This document shows positions 11,150 to 21,802 of a stretch of 64,000 bases of DNA, in pieces. Below the pieces are notes generated by a model that was not told the DNA's origin, did not search any database, and saw nothing but the letters and a program-made list of their open reading frames with translations. The translations under genes were made by a program, and so were the position numbers. This DNA comes from Homarus americanus (taxonomy: Eukaryota > Arthropoda > Malacostraca > Decapoda > Nephropidae): contig NW_024732415.1 of assembly GCF_018991925.1 (NCBI RefSeq), forward strand, positions 4,229,061-4,293,060, read 5' to 3'. Each line of letters begins with the position of its first letter. Position 1 is the first letter of the stretch.

Positions 11150-11850
11150 TTGTGTGAGACGAAGGCGAGGGGATCGATAAGGAGCTGATGTCGGGGCAGA
11201 GAAGGAGAGCCTGAGATGGGTAGTAACGGCAAGATGGTCACTATACAGAGCAGGCTCGGTGCAGACGGTAGGATGAAAAGAGGTATGACCGTTCAATAGT
11301 GAGCCAACATCAAGGAAACTATGGGGGGAGGCGAGTAGGATCGTCAGGACAAAGAAAGCGAACATCATCATCCCCATTAAGAAACTGTGAGAGATGTGAT
11401 CCGTTAAGGGTACATGGAGTGGGATGATCCGGAGTAAGAGTGGGATGGCGGGCATTAAAGTCGCCAAGAACAATAGTGGGAATCCCATCATGGAGGTCAT
11501 GAAGAACCTGGGGGTCCAGAGAATCACTCTTGAAATGAACATTGACTACACGAAGGGTCCGGTCACCAAGAGTAAGGGAGACAGAAAGTAATTCAGACGG
11601 GGGTCCATGTGAGTCAGGTGAAGGGAGACGAACAGATGGAATGGTGTTACGCACAAGGGTGAGGAGGCCACGAGCCTGCCCACGGTACCGAGGCAGGGTG
11701 TAAACAGTATAGCCAGAGAGGCGGAGTGGAGTAACATCGTCTGTGATGGTTTCCTGAAGTAGAGTAACATCTACTTGATGGGAGAGCACAAACTGGGCGA
11801 GGTCTAAGTCCCTGGATGTTCCATTGTAAGAAGAGGAGGGAACGGCCTCC
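11150..11850 (-). pseudogene. LINE ORF2 segment: AP-like endonuclease (frameshifted)
   Basis: The domain starts LFLQWNIQGLR in one frame near 11845, then shifts into LAQFVLSHQVDVTLLQET, then RVVNVHFKSD and IPTIVLGDFNARH. It shifts again near 11340 into the frame holding YSDHLAVTTHLRL (SDH at 11234-11242). The N (WNIQG), E (LLQET), D/N (GDFNARH) and SDH landmarks of APE endonucleases are all visible. Two frame breaks in about 700 bp. Confidence 0.88.
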
Positions 11851-11899
11851 GGTGTGAGATGAGTCGGAGGGGCTAGACAGGGCTCCAGAGGAGGTACCA

Positions 11900-13466
11900 A
11901 ATTCTGTTGAGAAAAATGGAGAGGGAGGAGTGGGAGAGCGAGGGATGGATCCTTCATCTCGGGAGATGGAAGGAGGCGGGTCATCAGGGCTTGCAAAGTG
12001 CGCCCCTGTTGGGTCAGGGTGTCCAGAATGAGTTGTTGCCTCTGCAATGTCGCAATTGTTTTCACAAACAAGTCGAGTTGGGCAGAGAGAAGGTTGATTT
12101 GCTTGGAGTGGCGATCCAGACGGAGAGTGATTGTTTCCATAGAACCAACTTGGTGTACCTGTACAGGAGCTGGAGGTGGCGGCGAGGATTGCCGAGGGCC
12201 CGACTGGGCAGGTGGTGGTGGTAGCGACGGAGAGGGACGGTGAGGGTTCAGTTGAGTAAGAGGTGGTGGTGCTGGTGAGAGACAGCTGGGGTCCGGGTGG
12301 GCAGGAGATGGTGGTGACTGTGTGGCAGGGCCGGCAACGACCTTGTTCCAAGAACGGTAGGGAGAGGGAGGGGGGAGAAAGGATGGGTGGTGGGGGTGAT
12401 AGGGGTGATGGTAGATGAGAGGAGACCAATGGTAAATCCTTGGTGGATGGAAGAGGCGGTGGTGGATAGGATTGAGGTTTGGTTGACAGGGGCTTCGTCA
12501 GAGACGAGGGCGGTGGTACAAGGTAAGTTTTCCCCGGGCGAGTGCCAGGACGCTGTGGGCAATTGGCATTCCAGGCGTGGTGACTGCCATGGCAATTGAC
12601 ACACCGTGGAATAACTGGGATTTTGTTCTGAATTTTCGATTTGCATTCCACTGTTTCGTGAGGACCTGCGCAGAAACCGCAGGCGACCATCCTCGTGCAC
12701 TCCCAGGTGCGGTGTTTCCACGATTGGCAACGACCACAGATTTTCGGGGTTCCGATAAATCGGTCGAGAGGACAGTTGTGAATTGGTCCTACATTCACCT
12801 TCGGAGGGAGGGGGCCCACCCACCAGCCGATGAGTTCGTTGGATGGACGTTTGGAGACCGGGTTGATGCGGCGTTCCATGTCCAGTAGTTGTGGGAGAAG
12901 AGGGCGAAGATCGTCGATAGGGATCTCCCAGGGTACGTGGCGAACCATTACCTTGGTACGACGAGTTTCTGGGGTGATGGTGAACTTCAGCATCACCTCC
13001 CCCTGGGGAGCAGGAAAGCCCACCTGAGGAGCAGGCGTACCGTCTCGTTCATTTGTGTGGTGACTATCACGGCTGTGGGACCTCGGCGGAGGCGAAGTGT
13101 TGAGTCCTGAAGTGGAGAGCAGTGACGGAAGAACCAGGTCGTCCGTGTGCTCAGAGGCAAGTCCCGAGGGAAGGCGAGACGACGAAGGCGCGACGGGGCA
13201 GGGAGACAAAGGGAATCCCCATGTCCATCGTCGGCGGAGGGTCGGTCATTGAGCCACATGGAAGCTCACTTGGGGACCCCGATGACAGGATGAGTCCACC
13301 CTCTACAGCCCCAGAAGGGGTGCAAGGGGGAGCCGTGGCCCCTGCTGGAGACCCTGACTTCTGAGGTTTTCTGCTTCTTTGACGTGTCTTCAAGAAGAAA
13401 GTCGTCAGCATCACTGTCACCTACTGCCGCAGTTTCCAACGAACGGCAGCGTTTAACGGCGGGCAT
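11900..13466 (-). pseudogene. LINE ORF1: gag-like protein with three zinc knuckles (frameshifted)
   Basis: Best start is an ATG at 13466 (MPAVKRCRSLETAA). The frame shifts at least twice before about 13150. From 13209 leftward it is open through VMVRHVPWEIPIDDL and then three CCHC knuckles at 12559-12738 (CGRCQSWKHRTWEC, CGFCAGPHETVEC, CVNCHGSHHAWNANC), followed by a Pro/Ser/Thr-rich region. A second shift near 12150 enters a coiled-coil-like stretch (RLDRHSKQINLLSAQLDLF). By family, ORF1 is the nucleic-acid-binding chaperone of the retrotransposon RNP. Frame breaks make it non-functional as read. Confidence 0.8.
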
Positions 13467-13570
13467 AGGGCACGTTGGCAACACTGCAGTCAGGTGGAGT
13501 GGTAATGACGTCACTGCTACGTCACACTATCACATTACGCAAACTTGAAAAACTTTGCTCAGAGGGATCG

Positions 13571-14185
13571 GGCGGTAGGACAAGATGTTTTATCCCCCAA
13601 AAATGACACTAAGTCCAAAAGTAAAAAAAATATATGCCACTGTGCTGATAACTGGGTCTTACTATAGTTGTCTGCACAGGCTGGGATTGGTAGACTCGCT
13701 GAATTCGTCAGAAATACGAATTTTACGGAGCAGTCTCTTACAGCCTTTGTTGACACTCCGCACGCATGCGCGTTCCCCATATAACCAGTTGAATTATTTT
13801 TATCTCGACCAAACATTAAATGAAATAACCTTTCTAGCTTTAAGCTGATCATTATCACTGTCAACATCAACGTTTTATGGCAGAGGAAATATTATTTTTC
13901 CATAATGTTAAAGGATTCCTTGAATGTTTTAAGATTCATATCTATCTCTAGTAACAAAGACCTTAAAGTCAACTGGTTTTACCAACTGTGTATAAATAAC
14001 TTATGTAAACGTTCGATTGTAATGTGCCAGTAAGTATTTACACAGTGACTATTCCCCACAGGAATTTTTTAATTAGAAATAATAAATTTGGTTGTAACAA
14101 ATGATACCATTAGTTTCCTCAATTAATTCTTGAAAAAATTCCAATATGCTCCTCTATATACCCCACGTAGCGCCATGGTCATATG
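13571..14185. other. ENPP intron sequence upstream of the LINE
   Basis: AT-rich sequence between the LINE 5' side and the ENPP exon K donor. No coding signal or mobile-element ends recognised. Confidence 0.45.
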
Positions 14186-14191
14186 ACTCAC

Positions 14192-14374
14192 CAGGAGGAA
14201 AGAGTGGCTGGGGAGAGATCTGAAGAGGGGCTAGAGTCTGATAAGCACTGCAGGGAATTCGCTGGTCCACCCCCAGCCTCACGTCACTTCTCCAGCTGAA
14301 TGCCCTGCTGCCCCTACTCTGTGTCTCCAGGGTGAAACTCGTCCACAGAGGCATTTTTACCAGGGAAGAGTAGG
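14192..14374 (-). CDS. Enpp: ENPP exon K: nuclease-like domain (MPLWTSFT)
   Basis: Phase 1 in, phase 1 out. YSSLVKMPLWTSFTLE, then WRSDVRLGVDQRIPCSAYQT and PLFPPG. MP-(L/M)-WTS-(Y/F)-T, the DVR and C-x-x-Y signatures and (L/F)-(Y/F)PP are classic ENPP nuclease-like landmarks. Acceptor CCTGTCCACAG, donor CTG|GTGAGT. The following intron contains the 5.5-kb LINE. Confidence 0.94.
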
Positions 14375-15223
14375 CTGTGGACAGGATGAGAGGGATGTAT
14401 CACGGGATGACAGAAGAGGCCATTAATATAACCATGACGTTTTAAAAAAATAAATAATTAAGATCGTGTGGTAATACAGGTAATTTTAAGATTATCTAAA
14501 GAACAGCAAAATTTCTTACTGTACATGTATTGCTCAAATACTTATCTTTCATGGTTGAATTACATCTACTGACTTAAACATCTAAGAGTGAATAAAGTAC
14601 AATATACGAATTATGAACATATATCGTTGCAGCCCTTACCCTCTGTTCTTAAGACTCAATCTTCCCTTAATCAAATGCCCCAAAAGATCAACCACAGGAG
14701 AACGAATCCAAGAAAGAGACTCATCATCTAACATCCACTGGGATGATAACCCTTTAACCTAAGACAAAGCGGCCACTCAAACTTTTTGTATTACAATACT
14801 CCAATATGGTGTCAAGGATGGATCAATTTAGATTTCTTCATTGTAAAACACGTTTCTAGAAATGCACCACAAATAAAAGACATACAATATAGGACCCCAT
14901 TTGTATAATAAAGGCAGTTCCATATATCCCACCTGGGTCACAATAAAACTAGAACAAAAAGTTCTATTAGATTAATATTGAAGTGTTAAAATGTAGGGGA
15001 TTTTCCACTCCCCATTAATTCCCGCCAATAAATGAAACTCCCAGGCATGATTTGATTCAACCATCGACTCCAACGACAATTGTAAGGAAGACAACAAGGT
15101 TACAATTATTTCTTATTCTGTTGGAAAAGAGAAATGTTGTCCATATCTTTCAAATTATCGGACATTGCCTTTTGAAATCATTTAACATCGTTAAAAATAA
15201 TCCATTCTATCGTTCAATCTTAC

Positions 15224-15461
15224 CACTGACGAAGTCTGGTTGCAGCAGCATATAGGTGAAGTCTCCAGTCTTGCCCATCTGAGGGAGACCCCAGGGGAGG
15301 TGTTTGATTATAACCTCATTGGACTCTTCCTGTGCCTCTTGTAGCATCTCCAACCACTCATCATCGTCATGAAGATCTCCCTCACACAAGACCTGAGGTT
15401 CATAGTACCCGTATGACAGTACCCCTGATGCAGGTACCTTTGCTATAGGAGGCGGGAATTC
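15224..15461 (-). CDS. Enpp: ENPP exon J: insertion/linker to nuclease-like domain
   Basis: Phase 0 in, phase 1 out. EFPPPIAKVPASGVLSYGYY, then an acidic stretch DLHDDDEWLEMLQEAQEESN, then HLPWGLPQMGKTGDFTYMLL and QPDFVSG. The HLP-(W/F)-G-x-P-x-(V/M) and (L/M)-x-Q-x-D-(Y/F)-VS(G/A) segments match the start of the nuclease-like domain. Acceptor ACGTTTTCAG, donor GTG|GTAAGA. Confidence 0.92.
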
Positions 15462-16421
15462 CTGAAAACGTAAGGAAGTGGTTAGTCATATTGTGACTTA
15501 TTTATTAACCTCCTCCCCTAGGTGCAGGGATAAAACTTTTAGTTTTGTCTGTATATAAATTTGTGTACAGTATTCAAATATAATACTACACAATAAGTTG
15601 CCCCGATTTTAATGAAAATTAGCAGACTGGTTAGGTGCTAGCCAAAGAGATTCAAATTCAAAACTTTAAGTTGTGCATCATGCTGGGGCTATTGCTGCTT
15701 TAACAACCGCCTTGTTACAACATGATGCGATTGTTATTATTAACCTTATATATGACGGCACCTCTATGCACCACCACCTTATCACTCAAGAAACTGAGCT
15801 ACATCCAGCTAAACTGAATTAAACTCAGTTCAGCCGTGCTAGTACAGATGGACGATGTCACTCCCAATTTCTTATGAAGTACAAAAGGACCACAATATAG
15901 GTATCTGTCTCTCTACACAACCTTCCATTACCTATCAATTGTACACTATTAGTGTAATTTAAACAAATACTTTATGTCAAACCCTGAAAATAACCTTAAA
16001 TAGATACAGTACTCTAAGACTAACGCTACAAATACACGATATACATAAAACGTTTAGAGTGGAGACAGTCGCCAACCATCACACATGAGGATGGCATCGG
16101 TTGACTGAAAATATTTTAAATGGAATGACATTCAAACACACTTCAAGAATACAACTTGGACATCACTTCCTTTAAAAAGTTTCAAATATGTTTGGAAAAT
16201 ATAATCAGACGATGCAGCTTGGAACAATCTAACCCAGATGACAGTGTAAGTTCAAATAGTTTTTTAAGTGTGTGTGTGTGTGAGTGTGTGTTTGTTTCTT
16301 AAATCAGACGAGCACACAAAGATTCTCATATATTCGTAATTAAAGAAGTAAATATATATTCGTAACTAAATAAGTAAATATATATTCCAACGCACAGACA
16401 ATATTAGTAAGGATAACCCAC

Positions 16422-16607
16422 CATTGCTGCGGAGTATGGTGCTGGAGGAGGGTGGGCCAGGAGGCGGTGCAGGGAGCCCCAGGTGCCATTGTTGGGGGCT
16501 GGTGTTACCCCCAGCAGGTGACACATCAAGTTGTATAGTTCTATGTTCTGGAAGGCCTCTACCTCTATGTTCTGGCGGATGTCTGGGCCGTGGGCTACGA
16601 ACATAGC
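16422..16607 (-). CDS. Enpp: ENPP exon I: end of catalytic domain ([12 protein letters not shown])
   Basis: Sixty-two codons, phase 0 at both ends. [17 protein letters not shown], then [32 protein letters not shown]. This is the strongly conserved end of the ENPP phosphodiesterase domain (FxAxGPxF...EPFxNIExYNLMCxLL...PAPNNGTxGSL). NGT is a sequon also seen in other ENPPs. Acceptor CACTTAG, donor ATG|GTGGGT. Confidence 0.96.
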
Positions 16608-17185
16608 CTAAGTGAAGAAAAAAAATTATGTTAAACTGTGATGCAAAGTAACACCATAACTCAGCCAGTTTATGGAAACCTATGGCTGTGTCATGGAGTG
16701 CTAACATTTTTCATTCAAATTTCTCACATTTCTTTAACTCCTCCTCTCAGTAAAACTTGGATATCTCGTATACTGTAAAGTACATACAAGCAGAACACAA
16801 ACACACCAGTATTGGGCAGCTGTCCACTTTGGGGCTAAATCCTACAAAATAATTATATACAGTGACATAGAACAATTGAGTTTTTGAAGACTGCCTGAAA
16901 TGGCCTTCCTGAGTGGAACTACTTCGAGTAGATAAGTAGGATGAAGCAACTGCCAATAACCGCCTACATCTTGATAGTTCACAAATGCTCTGTTGTCCCG
17001 ACAGGCCCCTCTTAACTGGTTATTAACATGGCTTTATGTCTCCCATTAATAGATAATAAAGACGTCTCCAACATATCCTTGACCTTAACAGAGCAGGGAT
17101 CAAATTCTGGTGAATATTAAGAATGTAGACACTAATGTTTCATAGGAGAGTAAGAAGATAAGAAAGAGGGATGTTCCATACTCAC

Positions 17186-17321
17186 GTTCATGGAGGAGAA
17201 ATAGTTGTCGTAACCATGGTCGCCAGCATCGGCCTTGTATGTGTTGTCACCACCCACTGAGAACCCAGCGTCCATGTCCAACACGATGTCCTCTATCCGT
17301 CGTTGCCTCCCCACGTGCCAC
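17186..17321 (-). CDS. Enpp: ENPP exon H: RRIEDIVLD and GDHGYDN motifs
   Basis: Phase 2 in, phase 0 out. WHVGRQRRIEDIVLDMDAG, then DAGDHGYDNYFSSMN. The His of G-x-HGYDN is the last zinc ligand of the family. Acceptor CTTTGCAG, donor AAC|GTGAGT. Confidence 0.95.
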
Positions 17322-17692
17322 CTGCAAAGGTACTCTAATTACTGATGTGACAATTACTGGGTTGCCACATCTACTAACGACTAAACTTATTAATGTGGTA
17401 AGCATACATGCCATATAGGTCTTTCAATTTACACCACTAATAATGACTGAAGAGGAAAGAACTTTTTTTTTTACAAATATAAAGCACAGGGAGAGATCGG
17501 ACAATTGTCGTTGTTATGGTACAGTGCCACATAGTCCTCGTCCAGGGTATAGATAAATTTTGGTAGGCAAAGGTTCTTCAAGACAAACAACGAAACAACG
17601 GCAGAAAAGGCAGGCCCTCCTATATACCCTTGCAAAGGTGCCAGTGAAGTCGGCCAGTGGTAACTTCGGCCCAGTGACCTCTGCCCAGTTTA

Positions 17693-17729
17693 GTGATTTC
17701 GGCCCAATCATAATATGGGCCGAGATCAC
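17693..17729. repeat. Near-perfect 14-bp inverted repeat (hairpin)
   Basis: GTGATTTCGGCCCA and TGGGCCGAGATCAC pair over 14 bp with one G-U or mismatch position and a 9-nt loop, within an ENPP intron. Just upstream, TTCGGCCCAGTGA-like motifs recur (about 17651, 17663, 17675), so the hairpin may have grown out of a short GGCCCAGTGA repeat. Confidence 0.6.
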
Positions 17730-17817
17730 CAACAATAATTTTCTTGGGTAGCAGTTGAGCCATATGAAAATTATCCACTGAAGATTAGGTTAGAAATGTA
17801 ATCGCAGTGAAATTTAT

Positions 17818-17818
<1 letters not shown>

Positions 17819-17872
<54 letters not shown>
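17819..17872. repeat. (CA)n microsatellite
   Basis: About 27 uninterrupted CA units in an ENPP intron, followed by short poly-C and poly-A runs. Confidence 0.98.
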
Positions 17873-17873
<1 letters not shown>

Positions 17874-18068
17874 CACTGCCCCCCCCCCCAAAAAAAAAAT
17901 TCCGGCTAAGCCCTCGGATGTATCCCTCTAAACTAAGTATGCCAGGTCTTGTAAAAATGAAAATGTCTATTGTCTGGCAATAAGACTGATAAGACGTAAA
18001 GGAAATAAGTTTGAAGTAAGGCCGGTTATATTATGTTATGGACAGTTATGATTAGATGATGTTAGATT

Positions 18069-18102
18069 GGGTTAGGTTAGGTTAGGTTTAGGTTAGGTTA
18101 GG
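18069..18102. repeat. Interstitial TTAGG-type telomere-like repeat
   Basis: Six or so GGTTA/TTAGG units, one with an extra T, matching the ancestral arthropod telomere repeat. It lies 17 bp past the exon G donor inside an ENPP intron. Confidence 0.85.
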
Positions 18103-18118
18103 ACCTTCAAACACATAC

Positions 18119-18200
18119 CTGATGGGGAGTGACGTCTTTTCGTACACTCGCATCTCAGGTCTCTTGCACGATAGAGCACGCATCATCTCTTCCTTGGTCT
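18119..18200 (-). CDS. Enpp: ENPP exon G: catalytic domain linker
   Basis: Phase 1 in, phase 2 out. Encodes TKEEMMRALSCKRPEMRVYE then KTSLPIR, matching the (L/S)-C-K-x-P-x-x-x-VY-x-K-x-x-LP-x-R stretch before the RRIED motif. Acceptor CATCCCCAG, donor CAG|GTATGT. A TTAGG-type telomere-like run lies 17 bp beyond the donor. Confidence 0.88.
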
Positions 18201-18566
18201 CTGGGGATGCAGGAATTATGATGTTAAAAGAAGCTATGTATTTGTTTCCATAGATGACCGACTGGTCTGTTTGAGATCAAGTTGCAGGAAAATAAGAATG
18301 TGTTAGGTCATCTTGGAAGGTAAAAATCAAAATAATTTTATTCTTCTGACAGAAGTTGACTAGTACACTACTACAAATACCATGAAACAGAGTAGTGTAT
18401 CGGTGAAATAGCAACTGAATTTGTAATGCATATATACAGTATAGCTATATCATTAATTTTATATATCAAGTGCAACAGTAACCTTTCATCAAGCTTGAAT
18501 TGTGAATCAGTGTTTATATCTAATTGCTAACATCTCCCAGATAGTAGATTATAGACTGCACCGTAC

Positions 18567-18831
18567 TTTGTGAGCCATCGTTAGGGGTCATCCTGCCGAA
18601 GACGCCATCCCAGAACCTGGTCCTGTTTACGATATTGGGGATGTAGCTGTCGAGGCGCAACACCCTCTGCTCCCCAGCCTCCACCATGCCGTGGTCGGAC
18701 ACCACCAGGAGGTTGACGCAGGAGAACAGGTTCCTCACCTTCAGACCATCCAACAGACGCTTCACCATGTTGTCAACGCGAGTTAACATCGTGTTCAACT
18801 GTTTAGGGAAGTCCACATTATATTCTGGAGA
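18567..18831 (-). CDS. Enpp: ENPP exon F: SDHGM metal-binding motif
   Basis: Starts SPEYNVDFPKQL in phase 0. Contains VDNMVKRLLDGLKVRNLF, then CVNLLVVSDHGMVEAGEQRV, where Asp-His of SDHGM are zinc ligands. The donor is placed at CAAA|GTACGG, giving a phase 1 exit that joins SQ-K-TKEEMMRALSCK; it is the only nearby GT fitting the next exon's phase with a plausible acceptor. An alternative read-through to GAT|GTTAGC at about 18531 would add TVQSIIYYLGD with a shifted acceptor. Acceptor CTCGCCAG. Confidence 0.88.
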
Positions 18832-19139
18832 CTGGCGAGTACATTATTATAACTAATTGCTGATACAGTTTGAATAGTGACTGGTAAGACTCGGGTAAGA
18901 CTTTGTAAATAAGGTGCGTTTTATGACAAAGAAATTATATTTAACAAGGTGACTGATAAATAATGCAATTTATAGATTGACCTTGTGAGGAAGATGACAA
19001 TGAAAAATGTCCACTAATTATGCTATCAGTGACAATAATGAAAAATAAAGTAGCATACCAATACTGAGAGCACCACAGTAAGTACGGAAAAATCGAACAG
19101 TATGAATGTCAAAATGAGGAAACAGGAGGACACATCAGG

Positions 19140-19497
19140 GGTGAGGTGATGGGTGGTGACAGTATAGGGGTGTGAGGTGAGGGGTGGTGACAGTATAGGG
19201 GTGTGAGGTGAGGGGTGGTGACAGTATAGGGGTGTGAGGTGAGGGGTGGTGACAGTATAGGGGTGTGAGGTGGTGACATTATAGGGGTGTGAGGTGAGGG
19301 GTGGTGACATTATAGGGGTGTGAGGTGATGGGTGGTGACAGTAAAGGGGTGTGAGGTGATGGGTGGTGACAGTAAAGGGGTGTGAGGTGATGGGTGGTGA
19401 CAGTAAAGGGGTGCGAGGTGATGGGTGGTGACAGTAAAGGGGTGTGAGGTGATGGGTGGTGACAGTAAAGGGGTGCGAGGTGATGGGTGGTGACAGC
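19140..19497. repeat. Minisatellite, 31-bp unit
   Basis: About 11-12 copies of a GT-rich 31-bp unit containing GAGGTGATGGGTGGTGACAG. Two unit variants segregate: ACAGTATA/GAGGGG copies on the left and ACAGTAAA/GATGGG copies on the right, with one short unit near 19268. It lies in the ENPP intron next to exon E. Apparent long ORFs here are translated repeats, not genes. Confidence 0.95.
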
Positions 19498-19530
19498 ACA
19501 AGAGTATCAGGGGAAGTTTAGGGACAGTAC

Positions 19531-19638
19531 CATAGGGGCGTCAGGACCGTAGATATGGCCCATGTTGTCAGGCTCGTGCATATAAAGCGTCATGAAGGAT
19601 GGCCTCGTTTCAGCAGGCAAATCCAGCCATGCCAGTAC
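19531..19638 (-). CDS. Enpp: ENPP exon E: EPDNMGH metal-binding motif
   Basis: Thirty-six codons, phase 0 at both ends. VLAWLDLPAETRPSFMTLY then MHEPDNMGHIYGPDAPM. The Asp and His of EPDxxGH coordinate zinc in ENPPs. Acceptor AATGTTTCAG, donor ATG|GTACTG. A 31-bp minisatellite begins about 35 bp into the following intron. Confidence 0.93.
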
Positions 19639-19822
19639 CTGAAACATTAACGTGCGAGAGAGCGGTGAACCATTTGGTAAATTATCAAGTTATTCCTTTC
19701 ATTTACAACATTCACGAGCAGGAAACAAATGAGTGATCAGACTGTACTTGGAATTATGCACTGGTTGTAAACATGGCATTACAAGGGGGCAATACTTCTC
19801 TTAATACTACAGTAGATGAATA

Positions 19823-20013
19823 CAGTAAAACCTCCATTTAACGGACTATATGGAGGGGGAAATCCATTATATCGAGAACCTGTTATATGTGAAACCTCCA
19901 CCGAACAAAGTATATAAAGATGAAAGTCCGTTATATCGAGGATTCATTAGATATGAAACCACCATCTAACGGAATGTATGGAGAGAGTTTTCCGTTATAT
20001 AGAGGTTTTACTG
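19823..20013. mobile_element. MITE, pogo/Tigger-like TIRs, 191 bp
   Basis: Ends are inverted repeats: CAGTAAAACCTCCATTTAAC on the left and the reverse complement of CAGTAAAACCTCTATATAAC on the right. TA dinucleotides flank both ends (19821-22, 20014-15). Internal CCGTTATAT(C/A)GAGG motifs repeat the TIR core. TA target sites and CAGT-start TIRs fit non-autonomous Tc1/mariner-pogo elements. In an ENPP intron. Confidence 0.85.
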
Positions 20014-20229
20014 TACTCTACTTCTCATAAGTTAAAAGAAACACTGATCTTACAGCCTAGTAAAAAACAGGGTGTTCCACAAGTCTGACTGGTTGGGAAA
20101 ATATACAAAATATAAAGGATGTATTTTCCTTCAACGTATGAATCCTTAATTAGAAAATCCAAAGTCCTACGAGTCTATAGTTTATTCAAGGTGTACGAAT
20201 ATCTGAAAATATCTTCTCTGGGGACTTAC

Positions 20230-20340
20230 CTGGTCAACGCGATGCTCAAAGGGGATAGATTCATTATACTTGAACCAGAAGGTGGGTTGGTTGCCATCCA
20301 CCTCTGATCCCGGCCAGTAATATGTCGCTGCTCGCTTGCC
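20230..20340 (-). CDS. Enpp: ENPP exon D: catalytic domain (YYWPGS region)
   Basis: Thirty-seven codons, phase 0 at both ends. GKRAATYYWPGSEVD matches the family G-x-x-(S/A)-x-(T/Y)-(F/Y)-WPGS-(D/E)-V motif, and KYNESIPFEHRVDQ matches the YN-x-S-(V/I)-PFE-x-R segment. NES is a possible N-glycosylation sequon. Acceptor TTCACAG, donor CAG|GTAAGT. Confidence 0.95.
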
Positions 20341-21221
20341 CTGTGAAGACGACAAAATGAGTTTATCTTTTCACTTGTTCGTGCTGTAATACTCAATACA
20401 TAAGGTCGTACAGTACCACAAGTTTTCTACAACACAGGATATGTGACTACAGTATATATTGTTACGCCGTCTCTTAATTTACTTAAATATCCAGGTTCTA
20501 GGCGTAACCAAACAAAGAGTGAAGTAAATTGAGAGAATAAAGATAAATAAAGTAAACCTTTAAGAATTTAATTGATTAAATATTAACACAATAAAGAGCC
20601 TCGTAGGCTGTCACAACAAATTGATTCACCATCGAAACTTTTAAGACACAAGTGATACAAAACATCGAAACATCAAAAGAATAAAAATAAAGCATTGGAT
20701 TACGTTAACACAGCATAAACATGTAAAAACTATCACTGAAATTAACTAACGTGAAACAACACTGAATTACTTGAATACAACTAAGCAAATACTGATGGAC
20801 ACAAACAGAGACATAAATAGGTACTCACATAGATATACCACATTGGTGGCGACAGGAACAACACAAATAAATTAAGTATAAGTAACAAGTAACACTCAAA
20901 GGATGTGTACTGTATGACAAGAGAACTGAACTGACTCGAGTCAGTTGGTGGGTCCTATATATAAGGTCGGCTCCCGCCACGCGACCCGCCGGTGGGTCGT
21001 TTAACGATGCAGATGGTCGTTAGAGAACAAAGAATGCTGGTTACAATACAAAATGAAGAAATAAGATGGGCTTGAACAAATAATGACAGTTAAAACCTTA
21101 ACAGCACAGGGTAAGGTGACTAGAATATATAATAGTAAATTTAACACATCATTACAGGAATAATATGGAACATGGGAGCACGTTATATATAAAAAAAATA
21201 GAAAAAATACGACACGGTCGT

Positions 21222-21345
<124 letters not shown>

Positions 21346-21711
21346 GTAAAACAACTCGCACCATCATGAAGACGGCACAACACAACAGTAATTCAACTTT
21401 TCACCTAATAACGACCTTTTTGGGAGTTCATGACTAATTTGATGGTAAATACATTAATTTCATACTATTGTAGTTGTATTCATTTTAAAGTTGCATATAT
21501 TTGTAATTTTTAACAATAATGTTTTAACACTTTCAAATTACTTGTCTTAATATTATAGTTTTTAATAGCAATGATCTTTACGGAATAGGTGATGCAGTGT
21601 GCAACGACAAGGATAGACTACATTATTTTGAAGTCTTGTGGCAGAGAAGTAGCATGAATTTTTTTTTTTACATAGGTAAGAATTAATGAATAGCAATGAA
21701 TGTTGTTAAAT

Positions 21712-21712
<1 letters not shown>

Positions 21713-21746
<34 letters not shown>
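21713..21746. repeat. (TG)n microsatellite
   Basis: About 17 TG units in an ENPP intron, beginning near 21713. Confidence 0.95.
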
Positions 21747-21747
<1 letters not shown>

Positions 21748-21802
21748 CACGGATTCATGTCCGCTTGCATGTATAAAGACACCAACACCACCAGTGAGTG
21801 AC

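Larger units (their letters stand above)
8037..13570 (-). mobile_element. Near full-length non-LTR retrotransposon (I/R1-like group, RNase H-bearing), degenerate
   Basis: Reads right to left: 5' region near 13.5 kb, gag-like ORF1, ORF2 with AP endonuclease, RT, RNase H and a C-terminal CCHC finger, a stop at 8191, a 3' UTR with a hairpin at 8089-8106, and a 3' tail of ATTGAA/TTGAAA-type units (8037-8060). This architecture fits RNase H-bearing LINE clades (I, R1/LOA-like); the exact clade is not resolved. Reading frames shift repeatedly, so this copy is dead. Both ends are approximate: the 3' end is set by the tail and by the 57.9-kb copy, while the 5' end is not marked and no target duplication was found. 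It is inserted in the sense direction in an ENPP intron. Confidence 0.93.

Noticed and set aside
13490..13580. Target-site duplication for the full-length LINE
   Set aside because: No match to the left flank (ATAACAAG) longer than about 5 bp was found on the right, so the 5' boundary is left approximate.
19026..19499. 157-codon Thr/Pro/His repeat ORF
   Set aside because: Translation of the 31-bp minisatellite, in an ENPP intron.
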